From assembly GCA_021850705.1 (NCBI GenBank), contig JAJZKU010000008.1:1-34197 (forward strand): DNA of 34,197 bases, read 5' to 3'. Both the position numbers and the translations under genes were made by a program. Source of the stretch: Microcaldota archaeon (GTDB taxonomy: Archaea; Micrarchaeota; Micrarchaeia; Micrarchaeales; CABMGC01). The notes under the pieces were generated by a model. That model did no database searches. It saw only the letters and a list, made by a program, of their open reading frames with translations, and had not been told where the DNA came from. Every line of letters starts with the position of its first letter. Position 1 is the stretch's first letter. This document shows positions 19,142-28,619 of this stretch, piece after piece.

Positions 19142-19918
19142 TCAGGATACGCTGAACGTTCCTGGTGGCAGATGCTGCATTATATAGTCTATGTCTTCGT
19201 AGCCGGTTATTTTGGCTATGCGCTTTGCAGCGTCTGATTTCTTGTCCTTGCCTGGTTTTATTATCGCTCTTTTCTTTATCCCTAAATTTATTGCCGTAGG
19301 GACAGGACATACAATAAATGATAAGTTAGCATCTTCCTCTTTTGTAAATGCAGCGAGCTCAAGTGCCAGATTCTTGTGCCACTCTCTCTCCCCGGATAGC
19401 AGAAAGCTGCCTGTGCCCAGTGATCCCTTCTCCTTCGACTTTGAGACCTGATCCCTTTTCAGCGCGTAGACATTTACGGTAGAGGCACCGCTCTCCCATG
19501 CTTTTGAGAATGCTCCTGCAAATGCTGCGGCTTCCTCTCTTACCTCCGGAGATGCGCTCTCGCCTTTTTTCAATATGGTTACCGAGGCGCCGAATACATC
19601 GGCATGGAAGAACAGGTCGCCGTTTTCGAAGTGCTTGGCGTTTATCTCCTCGTTCTGCTTTGCGCTCCTCCCGCCGATGACAAGCGAACCGTCACTTGCA
19701 AAGAACCAGTTGAACCTTTCGTACCACTTCTGCTCACGCTTCTCCTTGAGCTCTTTTTTCTTTACTACCTTCTCAGCATGCGTCTTTCTCTCTTCCAGCT
19801 CTTTTATAGCTGCCAGAGCTCCTTCTGTTTTCTTCTTGGCTACCTTTGACATCTTGTAGTATCTGTCTGCATTCTGCTGTGCAGACTTAGTAAAGTCTAT
19901 CTCTATTTTCATGAACAT
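19142..19918 (-). CDS. NFACT-R domain protein (Rqc2/NEMF C-terminal-like, lacks NFACT-N)
   Basis: Coiled coil then WYERFNWFFASDGSLVIGGRSAKQNEEINAKHFENGDLFFHADVFGASVTILK. Confidence 0.9.
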   Translation of the reverse strand: MFMKIEIDFTKSAQQNADRYYKMSKVAKKKTEGALAAIKELEERKTHAEKVVKKKELKEKREQKWYERFNWFFASDGSLVIGGRSAKQNEEINAKHFENGDLFFHADVFGASVTILKKGESASPEVREEAAAFAGAFSKAWESGASTVNVYALKRDQVSKSKEKGSLGTGSFLLSGEREWHKNLALELAAFTKEEDANLSFIVCPVPTAINLGIKKRAIIKPGKDKKSDAAKRIAKITGYEDIDYIMQHLPPGTFSVS

Positions 19919-19930
19919 CTGCTAGATAGA

Positions 19931-20122
19931 TTACAGGATAAGAAGATTTATTATCTCAGCTATTATGAATCCCAGAGTTCCCAGTATTATTACGCCTATC
20001 AGCACTACCTTCAGGGTTCTTTTGAATGTACTCGTATCCGGCTTATAGCTTACGCTGATTATGTGCTTTGAATCTGCATAGAATCTCTTTAGCCTAGGAA
20101 TTGGGTTAAGGTTTATCTTCAT
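19931..20122 (-). CDS. secE: Preprotein translocase subunit SecE/Sec61-gamma
   Basis: 63 aa, amphipathic N-terminus, single C-terminal TM, directly downstream of ftsZ as common in archaea. Confidence 0.85.
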   Translation of the reverse strand: MKINLNPIPRLKRFYADSKHIISVSYKPDTSTFKRTLKVVLIGVIILGTLGFIIAEIINLLIL

Positions 20123-20130
20123 GTAATCAG

Positions 20131-21201
20131 TTACTCATCAAATATCTGGTCCAGGTCTATATCCTCTGTCGCTCCCACTCTCTCCTTAATGCCTGTTTCG
20201 GTGTATTCGGCAAACTCCACTCCGCCAAGGACCACCATTATCTTAAGTGAGCTCTTCTGCATCATAGGTTCTATTCTAGCTCCCCATTTTAGCATCGCAT
20301 CGGGGCTTATCCTGCTCGATACCTCCTGGAAGATTCTCTCAGCTTCCCTGAGGGTAAGATCTTCTCCGCCTATTATGTTGACAAGGGCCTTCTTTGCTGT
20401 TGAAGTATCTACATCTAATAGAGGGCTCTTCAGTGTGTTGTCAAGCGCTATCTTCGTCCTGTCGCTCTGGTGTGCAACATTCGCCTCACCCATGCCTATT
20501 ACAGCATAGCCCGAGTCCTTAAGCACGCTCCTAAGGTCTGCAAAGTCAAGATTTACCATTCCAGGCTTCGTAACCATCTCTATTATTCCCTTTGTTGCAT
20601 TTGAGAGCACTTCATCGCTTATCTTGAACGCCATGTTGAGCGGCAAGTCAGGAGCTACTGAGAGCAGTTTGTCATTGGGTATTATTATCGTTGTGTCAGT
20701 GGCTCTTTTCAGTCTTGCAAGCCCTTCCAGAGCGTTGCGCATCCTTATCTTGCCCTCGCTTCCGAATGGCAGAGTCGCTATTGCCACAGTAAGTGCGCCA
20801 GCCTCTTTAGCCTCATGCGCTATTATAGGTATTGAACCTGTTCCGGTGCCTCCTCCAAGGCCACAGGTTATGAATACTAATTGTGCATCTCCCAGAAGAT
20901 GCCTTATGTCCTCCTTTGACTCTATGGCTGAGTCCTCTCCGACCTTAGGATCGCTTCCTGCACCTAATCCTTTGGTTATCTTTTTGCCGAGAAGCACCTT
21001 CCTGTGCGCCTTTGTCCTTGCAAGGTGAGGTGCATCGGTATTCATCGCTATTACTGTGGCTCCTTCTATCTGCAGCTCAGTCATCCTTGTTGCGGTATTC
21101 GATCCGCTTCCTCCTGCGCCTACCACATATACTTTCGGCTTTGCGGATTCTATGAATTTAAGAAGTTCTTCGTCATCAGGTGAGATCGTTTGTTCTGGCA
21201 T
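20131..21201 (-). CDS. ftsZ: Cell division protein FtsZ
   Basis: KVYVVGAGGSGSNTATRM, tubulin signature GLGGGTGTGS, FKISDEVLSNATKGI. Confidence 0.96.
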   Translation of the reverse strand: MPEQTISPDDEELLKFIESAKPKVYVVGAGGSGSNTATRMTELQIEGATVIAMNTDAPHLARTKAHRKVLLGKKITKGLGAGSDPKVGEDSAIESKEDIRHLLGDAQLVFITCGLGGGTGTGSIPIIAHEAKEAGALTVAIATLPFGSEGKIRMRNALEGLARLKRATDTTIIIPNDKLLSVAPDLPLNMAFKISDEVLSNATKGIIEMVTKPGMVNLDFADLRSVLKDSGYAVIGMGEANVAHQSDRTKIALDNTLKSPLLDVDTSTAKKALVNIIGGEDLTLREAERIFQEVSSRISPDAMLKWGARIEPMMQKSSLKIMVVLGGVEFAEYTETGIKERVGATEDIDLDQIFDE

Positions 21202-21332
21202 ATTATTACCGTTGTTAATCTAGTCGCTTTATATTAAATACCTAAAAAGTAATAAAAATGTGTGCTGTTCCATCAGGCATCTGCACAATAAAGTTATTAA
21301 AGAAGAATCATATCTGATATGTAGCTGTTTTC

Positions 21333-22415
21333 ATGGATATTGAGACAAAAATAGAAGTAATGAAAGGTTTTGCTCAGGAAATAATCACAGCAGAAGACCT
21401 GAGGAACCTTTTTGAGACAAACAACCACCCTTTAGCTTATGATGGTTTTGAACCTTCAGGCATGGTGGCGATACACTCCGGATTATACAGGGCAAAGACG
21501 ATAAATAAGATGCTTGGAATAGGCATAAAGTTCAATCTGTATATTGCCGATTACTTTGCATTCATAAACAACAAGATGGGAGGAAACCTTGAGCATATAA
21601 GAGACGTAGGAAATTATTTTGTCGAGGCGTGGAAGGGTGCAGGCATAGATATAAACAAGATAAACATAATCTGGGCGAAGGACCTTATGGATGACTTTTC
21701 CTACTGGGACAGGTTCATAAAAGTAGGAAGGGCTTTTTCGCTTGACAGGGCCAGGCGTGCTATAACAATAATGGGAAGAAAAGAGGGAGATGCCCTTGAC
21801 GCAGCGCAACTTTTCTATCCTGCTATGCAGGTGACTGACGTATTCCAGATGGACGTAGACATATGCCAGTTGGGCCTTGACCAGAGAAAGGCAAGCATAC
21901 TTGCGCGTGAGGTTGCACAGAAGTACAAGTGGAAGGTGCCTGTGGTAGTCAGCCATCCTTACATACTGGGACTTAAGGGCAAGCCTCATGATCTTAAGAC
22001 ACAGGACGAGGCTGAGCTGATGCAGTATAAGATGTCAAAGTCTGATCCCAAATCATCCATACTCGTTCATGATACTTACGAAGAGATTAAGGAAAAGGTA
22101 GGTCATGCATACTGCCCTGAAAAGGTTATAGATGGTAATCCGATGTTCAATTACCTTGAATTCATTATACTGGATGATTTCTCAAAGCCGATAACTATAG
22201 AGAGACCGCAGAAATTCGGCGGACCTATAGAGGCCAAGGACTATGAAGAGCTAAAGCACATGTACAAAGAGGGTAAGATACATCCTGTGGACCTTAAAGC
22301 CTTTGTTGCTGAAGAGCTTGAGAGGATGATAAAGCCAGTAAGGGAGCATTTTGAGAAGGATAAAAAGGCAAAGGAACTCTACGAGAAGGTAAAGGGTTAT
22401 ATCATTACCAGATAA
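21333..22415 (+). CDS. tyrS: Tyrosyl-tRNA synthetase
   Basis: AYDGFEPSGMVAIHSGL, QVTDVFQMDVDICQLGLDQRK, KMSKSDPKSSI. Confidence 0.95.
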   Translation: MDIETKIEVMKGFAQEIITAEDLRNLFETNNHPLAYDGFEPSGMVAIHSGLYRAKTINKMLGIGIKFNLYIADYFAFINNKMGGNLEHIRDVGNYFVEAWKGAGIDINKINIIWAKDLMDDFSYWDRFIKVGRAFSLDRARRAITIMGRKEGDALDAAQLFYPAMQVTDVFQMDVDICQLGLDQRKASILAREVAQKYKWKVPVVVSHPYILGLKGKPHDLKTQDEAELMQYKMSKSDPKSSILVHDTYEEIKEKVGHAYCPEKVIDGNPMFNYLEFIILDDFSKPITIERPQKFGGPIEAKDYEELKHMYKEGKIHPVDLKAFVAEELERMIKPVREHFEKDKKAKELYEKVKGYIITR

Positions 22416-22432
22416 CTATGCCTTATTAACAA

Positions 22433-24178
22433 TCATCCTGATTGGTTGCTCTTCACATAGTATAACACTGCCCTGAATGGATACGCATATCCTGTTATCG
22501 CAGATGAATAATTTTGGCTTGCATTAGGATATAGCACAGTCTCCCAGCCCGGGCATTGATTTAGAGGATCAGGAGTGTAATTAAGAGAACCTATCTTCGC
22601 ATACTTTGTCAGTACCACATATGAATTTTCAGGTATGTAAGTGCAGTTTTGTATGTTGTCAAGTCCTCTAAGCCTGCTAAGATTGTCGAAGTGCATGTAG
22701 ATCCCTATATTGGAGAACATCTGCGTGTATGCTGCCGGATAGTATATCACAGTAGTATTTGGAAGCGTATTTAGGTAGTTTGATATCGTAAACGTATCGT
22801 ATCTTGAAAGGGACATTGCTTCATACTGTGTGAAGTTTATTTGCAGAGAGGTTATTGTGAGGAAGACTATGATAAGCGCTGCAATCATTGCAGAGTAAGG
22901 TATTGTTCTCAAATTTATTTTTGATGCGCCTTTACTTGCCAATATGCAGAGCTGCTTCTTGCTTGCCTCTGCCCATCTCACTAGTGCCATCGCTATTATT
23001 ATCACAGTGGGCACAGCTATCAGAGTAAGGAACCTTGGCAGCCTGTGCGTGAGCAGATACTCAAATGGGATAAGGCTAAAGTGCATAGGTCCGAATTCGA
23101 GATAGAGGAAACCTGCGAGGAACCAGAATAATACGAAATAAGCGCGTTTTTCTTTTCTTAAGATTAAGTACAGTGCAGCAAGAATAAGTGCATAGAAGAA
23201 AAATCCTGCCATGTTGAAATTAGTTACGTATATCTGATCCCATATGGAGATAGGGTTGAAATTAAATCTTGATATGTTGCTTGCTGTTATCTGCAGTATG
23301 TTATATGGTAGCATCCATTGCGGATAGAAGCCCAGATTCTGGTTTGCAGAACCTATTGTTACATACGCACCGTTTTTTATGACGCCTATAGCACTGAAGT
23401 AGTTTGAATTGGCAGTGTAGGTTATCAGAGGGTGCCCGGAATTAATGTAATTGAATGCCATTAACGCTATGCCTATAGTAAAGATACCGTATATAAGATA
23501 TAGAGATGTCCTGTTTATTGATATCTTTTTCCTGAACAGTTCTACCAGCAGATACAGTATTGCAATTGGGATTATTATGAAACCTTCAGGAGTTACAAGC
23601 GGTGATGCTATCATGAATATGCCTGCTGCAAAGTACCAGAATTTGGAAGACCTTCTCTGCGCGTAGAGTATGGAGAGCATGGCCATAGTAGTCATGAACA
23701 TCATAGGTATGTTGTCGCTGACAGTAGGAGCGAGTATCGCTGTTAGTGGAAATATGGAAAGTAGGAAAGCGGCTAGAAGCCCTACCTTTTCGTCATAAAG
23801 TTCCCTGCCTATATAGAATGAGGCAACGACGCTGCCTACGAAGCAGAGTATGTCCCACATGCTATCGGTGAACAGGTTGACTCCGAAGAACTTATAGAAA
23901 AGGGCTATCGGGAAGATCATGAATAGCCGTACGCTGAATATGTATGAGCTTTCAATGAAATTTCCTGTGGCTGCGCCGTATGCCAGAGATAGATAAGTAG
24001 GGTCGTCTCCATAAGCTGACGGGCCTATTATGAATACTAAGGAGTATATCAGCGCAAAGGCAGCTATTGCAACAAGCGCAATCTTATAATTTCTTGATAG
24101 TTTTTTGCTTTGAAGCTTTTGTCTTACTTCTTTAGATTTTCTTTGCTTTTTCTTTTTGCCAGTATTACGTTTAGCCAA
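22433..24178 (-). CDS. GT-C/PMT (GT39)-like membrane glycosyltransferase
   Basis: Multi-TM protein with first-loop acidic motif GDDPTYLSLAYG and basic Lys-rich N-terminus. Confidence 0.78.
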   Translation of the reverse strand: MAKRNTGKKKKQRKSKEVRQKLQSKKLSRNYKIALVAIAAFALIYSLVFIIGPSAYGDDPTYLSLAYGAATGNFIESSYIFSVRLFMIFPIALFYKFFGVNLFTDSMWDILCFVGSVVASFYIGRELYDEKVGLLAAFLLSIFPLTAILAPTVSDNIPMMFMTTMAMLSILYAQRRSSKFWYFAAGIFMIASPLVTPEGFIIIPIAILYLLVELFRKKISINRTSLYLIYGIFTIGIALMAFNYINSGHPLITYTANSNYFSAIGVIKNGAYVTIGSANQNLGFYPQWMLPYNILQITASNISRFNFNPISIWDQIYVTNFNMAGFFFYALILAALYLILRKEKRAYFVLFWFLAGFLYLEFGPMHFSLIPFEYLLTHRLPRFLTLIAVPTVIIIAMALVRWAEASKKQLCILASKGASKINLRTIPYSAMIAALIIVFLTITSLQINFTQYEAMSLSRYDTFTISNYLNTLPNTTVIYYPAAYTQMFSNIGIYMHFDNLSRLRGLDNIQNCTYIPENSYVVLTKYAKIGSLNYTPDPLNQCPGWETVLYPNASQNYSSAITGYAYPFRAVLYYVKSNQSG

Positions 24179-24299
24179 GCTATCAACACCAGATAATTAA
24201 CATTTATTCTTCCTGTTTTGCATTTATATTTGTTGGTGCTCTCCTTACTGATGAAAAATAGCATGCTTAATAAATGTGCACAGTATAGATTTAGGTTGT

Positions 24300-24420
24300 G
24301 CCAGGGTGGCAGAATCTGGTAACGCGCTGGTCTTGAGTTTGCTCAAGAGCTGATTACAAATGATGCAAAAAGCAAACCAGTTCCCTTCGGGGATTTAGGG
24401 CTCGAATCCCTACCCTGGCG
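24300..24420 (+). tRNA. tRNA-Ser (TGA) with intron at about 24338-24374
   Basis: Acceptor GCCAGGG/CCCTGGC, anticodon stem CTGGT/ACCAG, loop CTTGAG|intron|A, long variable arm TCCC-TTC-GGGGA, T stem TAGGG/CCCTA, discriminator G73. Confidence 0.87.
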
Positions 24421-24512
24421 AATTCTTATCTTTTTATATTGTAGCGCTCAGTTATGTTTGGGTAGGATATCCGCAAAGGATAAATTTGTTGCTGATTTTC
24501 GTCGATCTTAGA

Positions 24513-25322
24513 TTATGCTATGTTGTAGTTGTTCTTGCCTTTGGATACGGCGCCGTGTATGAATGATGTTGCCCCGTACCATATTCCTTCAGATATCAGG
24601 AATGCGACAAATCCTATTCCAAGAAATATTATGTTGTTAAACATTACAAACAGCGAAGCAAATATTATCACAGGTATAAATATGATTAAATCTGAGACGA
24701 ACAGGTTTACGCTATTGTTGCTTAGAAGAAGCCATCCTAGGCTAATCGCATTGCTTCTGTTGTTCTTTGTATCTGCAAGGAAATTCGGCAGCAGAGACTG
24801 GTTTATAGAGACTAAATATAGAATAAAGGCTACTATTACCGATAGTATTGTAATCACGTTTATCAGAGAGAACTTGATTAAAAGAATTACTGATATCAGA
24901 AGTGCAGCGTAGGCAAGGGGCTGTAGGATTGATAGACTACAGGCTATTGACTTAAGAATCCCAGGATATTTTATTCCGGATATTTTTGATTTGTAAAAAT
25001 TCGACAAAGGAGCAGAGATTAATGTAAAGTAGATTAAGAACCCTGCAATAACTCCCAATATATGCAATACTTGGATGTGGCTCGTTCCAGGAATGGAAAA
25101 TCCGCCAAAATATGCGATAACGTATAGTGTCAGTGAGAGGGCAAGAGCGTCAGGAATTCCCAGTAAAAAGTACTTTGCATTCTTTGCGAATATAGCAGTG
25201 CCTTTTCTTATTGCATCAGAAATTCTGAAATGTCCAGGAGTAAAATAAATCATGTCTTTTTCTATCTTCTCCTTTGCTTCGTGGCTCTCGACTTTCTTCT
25301 TTTCCTTTGTACTTATCGGCAT
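24513..25322 (-). CDS. Hypothetical multi-TM membrane protein
   Basis: Lys/Glu-rich cytoplasmic N-terminus followed by about six hydrophobic segments. Confidence 0.7.
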   Translation of the reverse strand: MPISTKEKKKVESHEAKEKIEKDMIYFTPGHFRISDAIRKGTAIFAKNAKYFLLGIPDALALSLTLYVIAYFGGFSIPGTSHIQVLHILGVIAGFLIYFTLISAPLSNFYKSKISGIKYPGILKSIACSLSILQPLAYAALLISVILLIKFSLINVITILSVIVAFILYLVSINQSLLPNFLADTKNNRSNAISLGWLLLSNNSVNLFVSDLIIFIPVIIFASLFVMFNNIIFLGIGFVAFLISEGIWYGATSFIHGAVSKGKNNYNIA

Positions 25323-25364
25323 CTTCCCAGCTCCCTCGCCACACTCGCTTCTGATTAATTATTG

Positions 25365-25778
25365 CTACATTTCATTGGCGTTAACCTGGCTGCCCTTCAA
25401 TTGCATTACTATAGTTGGGTCCAGATTTGACTTTGTTGCGCCTGCCTTGCGTTTTACCGCTGTGCCTACTGCAGTGATTTCCATCTCAGTTCCGCTGCCT
25501 CCGTAATTCCTTATCGTGAGCTTTACTCCTACAACGCCGTCTGCGCCCAGTTTTTCTGCCTCTGCCTTCATCCTGCCAAGAGCCATCTCTCTTGCATTAT
25601 ACATAATCTCTGTGAATTGTGGTATCTCTCCCTTTGTCATGCCTTTGAATCCTCCGGATATTCCTCCTACCACTCCCATGCTGTATACAGTATTGCCCAG
25701 CACTATCGCTATAGGCTCATATCCCATGTTCTCAAGAAGCCAGAAATCGCTTGTCGACAGATCGCTTGTGAATGCCAT
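25365..25778 (-). CDS. YbjQ/UPF0145 family protein
   Basis: GNTVYSMGVVGGISGGFKG, EIMYNAREMALGRMKAEAEKLGADGVVGVKL, ITAVGTAVK. Confidence 0.93.
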   Translation of the reverse strand: MAFTSDLSTSDFWLLENMGYEPIAIVLGNTVYSMGVVGGISGGFKGMTKGEIPQFTEIMYNAREMALGRMKAEAEKLGADGVVGVKLTIRNYGGSGTEMEITAVGTAVKRKAGATKSNLDPTIVMQLKGSQVNANEM

Positions 25779-25860
25779 TCTTTCACCATATCAAACTTTG
25801 GCTTAACAATTAAATACATTCTGTTCGGCAGCTTCTGATTTTTACGAAGAAGGTTTCAGG

Positions 25861-26424
25861 TTATTGTTCAAGTATCTCTTTTAGCAGTACAGGCAATTGG
25901 GTTACGTCATCTTCATCTGTGAAATGGCCTCTGCTCTCTTCCAGGATAAGCTTCGCACCAAGCCTGTTGGCAAAGTCTTTTGCATTCTCCTGGGGAACCT
26001 TCGGATCATCATTTGAATAGATTACTGTGAAACTCTTGCAGTGTTTCTTTGCGCCTTCCCAGTCTATCGGAGTTTCCATCCACTGTCTTGCAATCTCCAT
26101 ATTTCCTTCGCCGACGTTGGTCAGTTGTGTCCATGGAGCTACAAGTATGACCTTGCCTATCGTCTCGTTCTCCTGCAATGAAGATATGTATCTTACTATC
26201 GCCTGGCAACCTACGCTATGGCCTATTATAAATGTCTCTGCATCCGGAGAGGTTATAAGAGTGTGAAGCGTGTTTGTCCACTCTGTTATTGTAGGGGTAT
26301 TTGGATTTGGCATATCAGGTGCTGTTGCAGCTATTCCTTTTTCCTCAAGTTCCTCCCTTAGCCATGGCACCCAGTCACTGGTGGAATCTCCACCCCATCT
26401 GTGTATTATGTATGCGCGTTTCAT
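25861..26424 (-). CDS. RBBP9/YdeN-like alpha/beta hydrolase
   Basis: AYIIHRWGGDSTSDWVPWLREELEEKG, FIIGHSVGCQAIVRYI, terminal GHFTDED. Confidence 0.9.
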   Translation of the reverse strand: MKRAYIIHRWGGDSTSDWVPWLREELEEKGIAATAPDMPNPNTPTITEWTNTLHTLITSPDAETFIIGHSVGCQAIVRYISSLQENETIGKVILVAPWTQLTNVGEGNMEIARQWMETPIDWEGAKKHCKSFTVIYSNDDPKVPQENAKDFANRLGAKLILEESRGHFTDEDDVTQLPVLLKEILEQ

Positions 26425-26864
26425 TCCATCTCCTCATGGTTCTCCCACGTCTGTGTGTTTGATTTGCGTCTTCTGGGTCTGTAGATGTACTCGTGACCCC
26501 AAGGATCCTTCACCTTTAGCTTGTAAGGTCTTACCTTAGTATACTTGGAGAGTGCAAATTCATCCTTTGTAGGTTCAGTGTCGAGCATAGGACCCTGCTT
26601 GGGCTGATATTTCGGCTCTTTGTCCACTTTGACTATGGTTATGCACGATACAGGGCATTCTGTAGGACAGATCATGCATCCTGTGCACTTGTTTACCTGT
26701 ATAGGATATTCGGTCATGTCATCTGTAGGTGTGCTGTCCTTAAGTGTGTCTTCAAGTTTCTTGTGCCTCGGCCTTGTGAAGTCAAGTGCGTTTACGGGAC
26801 ATGAATCTCCGCATGCTCCGCACTGTATGCAACTGTTGTCATCAAAGGTAAATTTGAATGACAT
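26421..26864 (-). CDS. 2x[4Fe-4S] ferredoxin-like protein
   Basis: CIQCGACGDSCPVNAL and CTGCMICPTECPVSCI separated by a ~35-aa insert. Confidence 0.93.
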   Translation of the reverse strand: MSFKFTFDDNSCIQCGACGDSCPVNALDFTRPRHKKLEDTLKDSTPTDDMTEYPIQVNKCTGCMICPTECPVSCITIVKVDKEPKYQPKQGPMLDTEPTKDEFALSKYTKVRPYKLKVKDPWGHEYIYRPRRRKSNTQTWENHEEME

Positions 26865-26870
26865 ATTGAC

Positions 26871-27623
26871 CTACTTCTTCTGGATCTGTGCCTGTGGCAC
26901 AGGAGTATCTGTCTCCTTTACAATGGGCTTCGCTTTTGGCTCTATCTTTCTGTCGAATATCCCGCCTTCGAACGAATAAAGTATTGCTATTATGCCGCAT
27001 GCCCCTAGTATGACTGCAGATATGTAGAATGTGTATATGGAAAGAGTGGGATTGGTTTGCGTATTGAAATAGTGGTAAGCGAATCCCCATATGTTGCTTG
27101 TGCTTGCAGATACCGTTGGAGGGAGCTTGGCGAGCTGTACTGCGCTTTCTGTTACGAGTATCGTCCCGCTAAGATAGAGCACCGATCCTATTATTACAAG
27201 TATTGAGACTATGCTGTTGTAGAACGGATTGTCCTCGGTGTCTTTTACAAGCATTATGACAAGGGCTATCGCAAACATGTCTATCGCAAGAGGCATGAAT
27301 GGTACCGCTATTGGAAAGTCCTGGTATATCCCTGGCCAGAAGAGCATTACTCCCAAGAATACTACGAGGAATATGCTCGCGTCTCTAAGTATCACGTAGA
27401 TGAGCCACCATATATCCGCTGCAAACCTCAGGGTGAACTTTCTTAATATTCTTATGAAGTATCTGCGTGCTATCTGTATGGACAGCGCCAGTACCGTGAG
27501 CATCGTAAGTACTACTACCAGAGTGTTTTCAGTGTATACTGATCCAGCTGTAACGTAATTGCCTATTATTACAGTGGAGTTCATCGCGGCTTGCAAGAGA
27601 ATATCGAACAAGTTATTACCCAA
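26871..27623 (-). CDS. Hypothetical integral membrane protein
   Basis: ~6 TM segments, polar C-terminal tail; immediately upstream of ferredoxin gene in the same orientation. Confidence 0.72.
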   Translation of the reverse strand: MGNNLFDILLQAAMNSTVIIGNYVTAGSVYTENTLVVVLTMLTVLALSIQIARRYFIRILRKFTLRFAADIWWLIYVILRDASIFLVVFLGVMLFWPGIYQDFPIAVPFMPLAIDMFAIALVIMLVKDTEDNPFYNSIVSILVIIGSVLYLSGTILVTESAVQLAKLPPTVSASTSNIWGFAYHYFNTQTNPTLSIYTFYISAVILGACGIIAILYSFEGGIFDRKIEPKAKPIVKETDTPVPQAQIQKK

Positions 27624-27713
27624 CAGTAACTAGTTGTTAAACTTTTATTAATATTGGTCTTTGAGTCAGGAGGAGTGTACACTGGGTCAAAACAGATATG
27701 TTAAAGGTGCAGT

Positions 27714-28493
27714 TTATCCTTTAAGTTTTACTCTATTCTGTCTGGCAGGCTGTTGCACCAGCTCCATCAGCCTAAGGTTGATCTCTGGCGCAAATGCCTG
27801 TCTGTTTATTCCTTCGAACAGCTCGGTAGCTTTAATTCGCGTCTTGTCTGTAGAGAATATGGTTATGTCCTTTACACCGAGAGCCTTAGGTATAAGACTT
27901 ATGTCAGGAAGCATGTTGTCCTTGCCAGTATACTGTATAACATATACATTGTTTGTATCAGTGTGCAACATTGACGCAAGTTCTGAATAGTGCGTATAGG
28001 GTCTTTCAGGAGAGTCCAGTATTATAGCTGCTTTTCTTTCCCCGTTCGGATGTGGCACATGCAGTACATCCAGACTATCGGCTATGACCGTGGTATTAGG
28101 GGATAATGAAGCAACTAATTCTGTCAGTGTTTTTTGCTGTACAGCCAGGTTTTCCTTGCACAGATCCTCTGGATTTTTTGCAACATATTTCATTGCTGTC
28201 ATGTCTCTTTCCCGGTCTTTTTCCGCTTTGCCCTGCTTCCTGTTCGCTATGTCGTTCATGGCTCCGCAGTCATTATGCACTGCAACCCTGGCTTCGCGTA
28301 CATCATAATGGAGAAGAGCTTCCCTGATTGAATCTTTCAGATTACTTACGTCTCCTCCCGCATTTCTTAGTACGATTGTTGGCATACCGGTATTTGCCAT
28401 TTCATTTCGTTCGCGGAGCTCCAAGGCCTCGTTAAGCCTCCTGTCCATGCAGGTTATGATAAGATTTGCTCTTTCTTTTGGTTTTTCTTCCAT
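27714..28493 (-). CDS. Beta-carbonic anhydrase-superfamily protein
   Basis: IITCMDRRLNE (CxDxR), VLRNAGGDVS, HNDCGAM (HxxC) Zn-ligand motifs. Confidence 0.82.
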   Translation of the reverse strand: MEEKPKERANLIITCMDRRLNEALELRERNEMANTGMPTIVLRNAGGDVSNLKDSIREALLHYDVREARVAVHNDCGAMNDIANRKQGKAEKDRERDMTAMKYVAKNPEDLCKENLAVQQKTLTELVASLSPNTTVIADSLDVLHVPHPNGERKAAIILDSPERPYTHYSELASMLHTDTNNVYVIQYTGKDNMLPDISLIPKALGVKDITIFSTDKTRIKATELFEGINRQAFAPEINLRLMELVQQPARQNRVKLKG

Positions 28494-28619
28494 GATAAGA
28501 CCTAAGCGTAATCAATAACAAAACACTCAATCTAATTTAGGATTAATCTGCATGCATTTCTTATGGGTTTCAAAACAAGATAATGTAGTGCACAGGATGG
28601 TATTTAAATGTAACTAAAT

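Noticed and set aside
24332-24337. tRNA at 24300-24420 as tRNA-Leu (GAG)
   Set aside because: The anticodon stem CTGGT/ACCAG fixes the loop as CT-TGA-G, and the discriminator is G, as in archaeal tRNA-Ser, whereas Leu uses A73.
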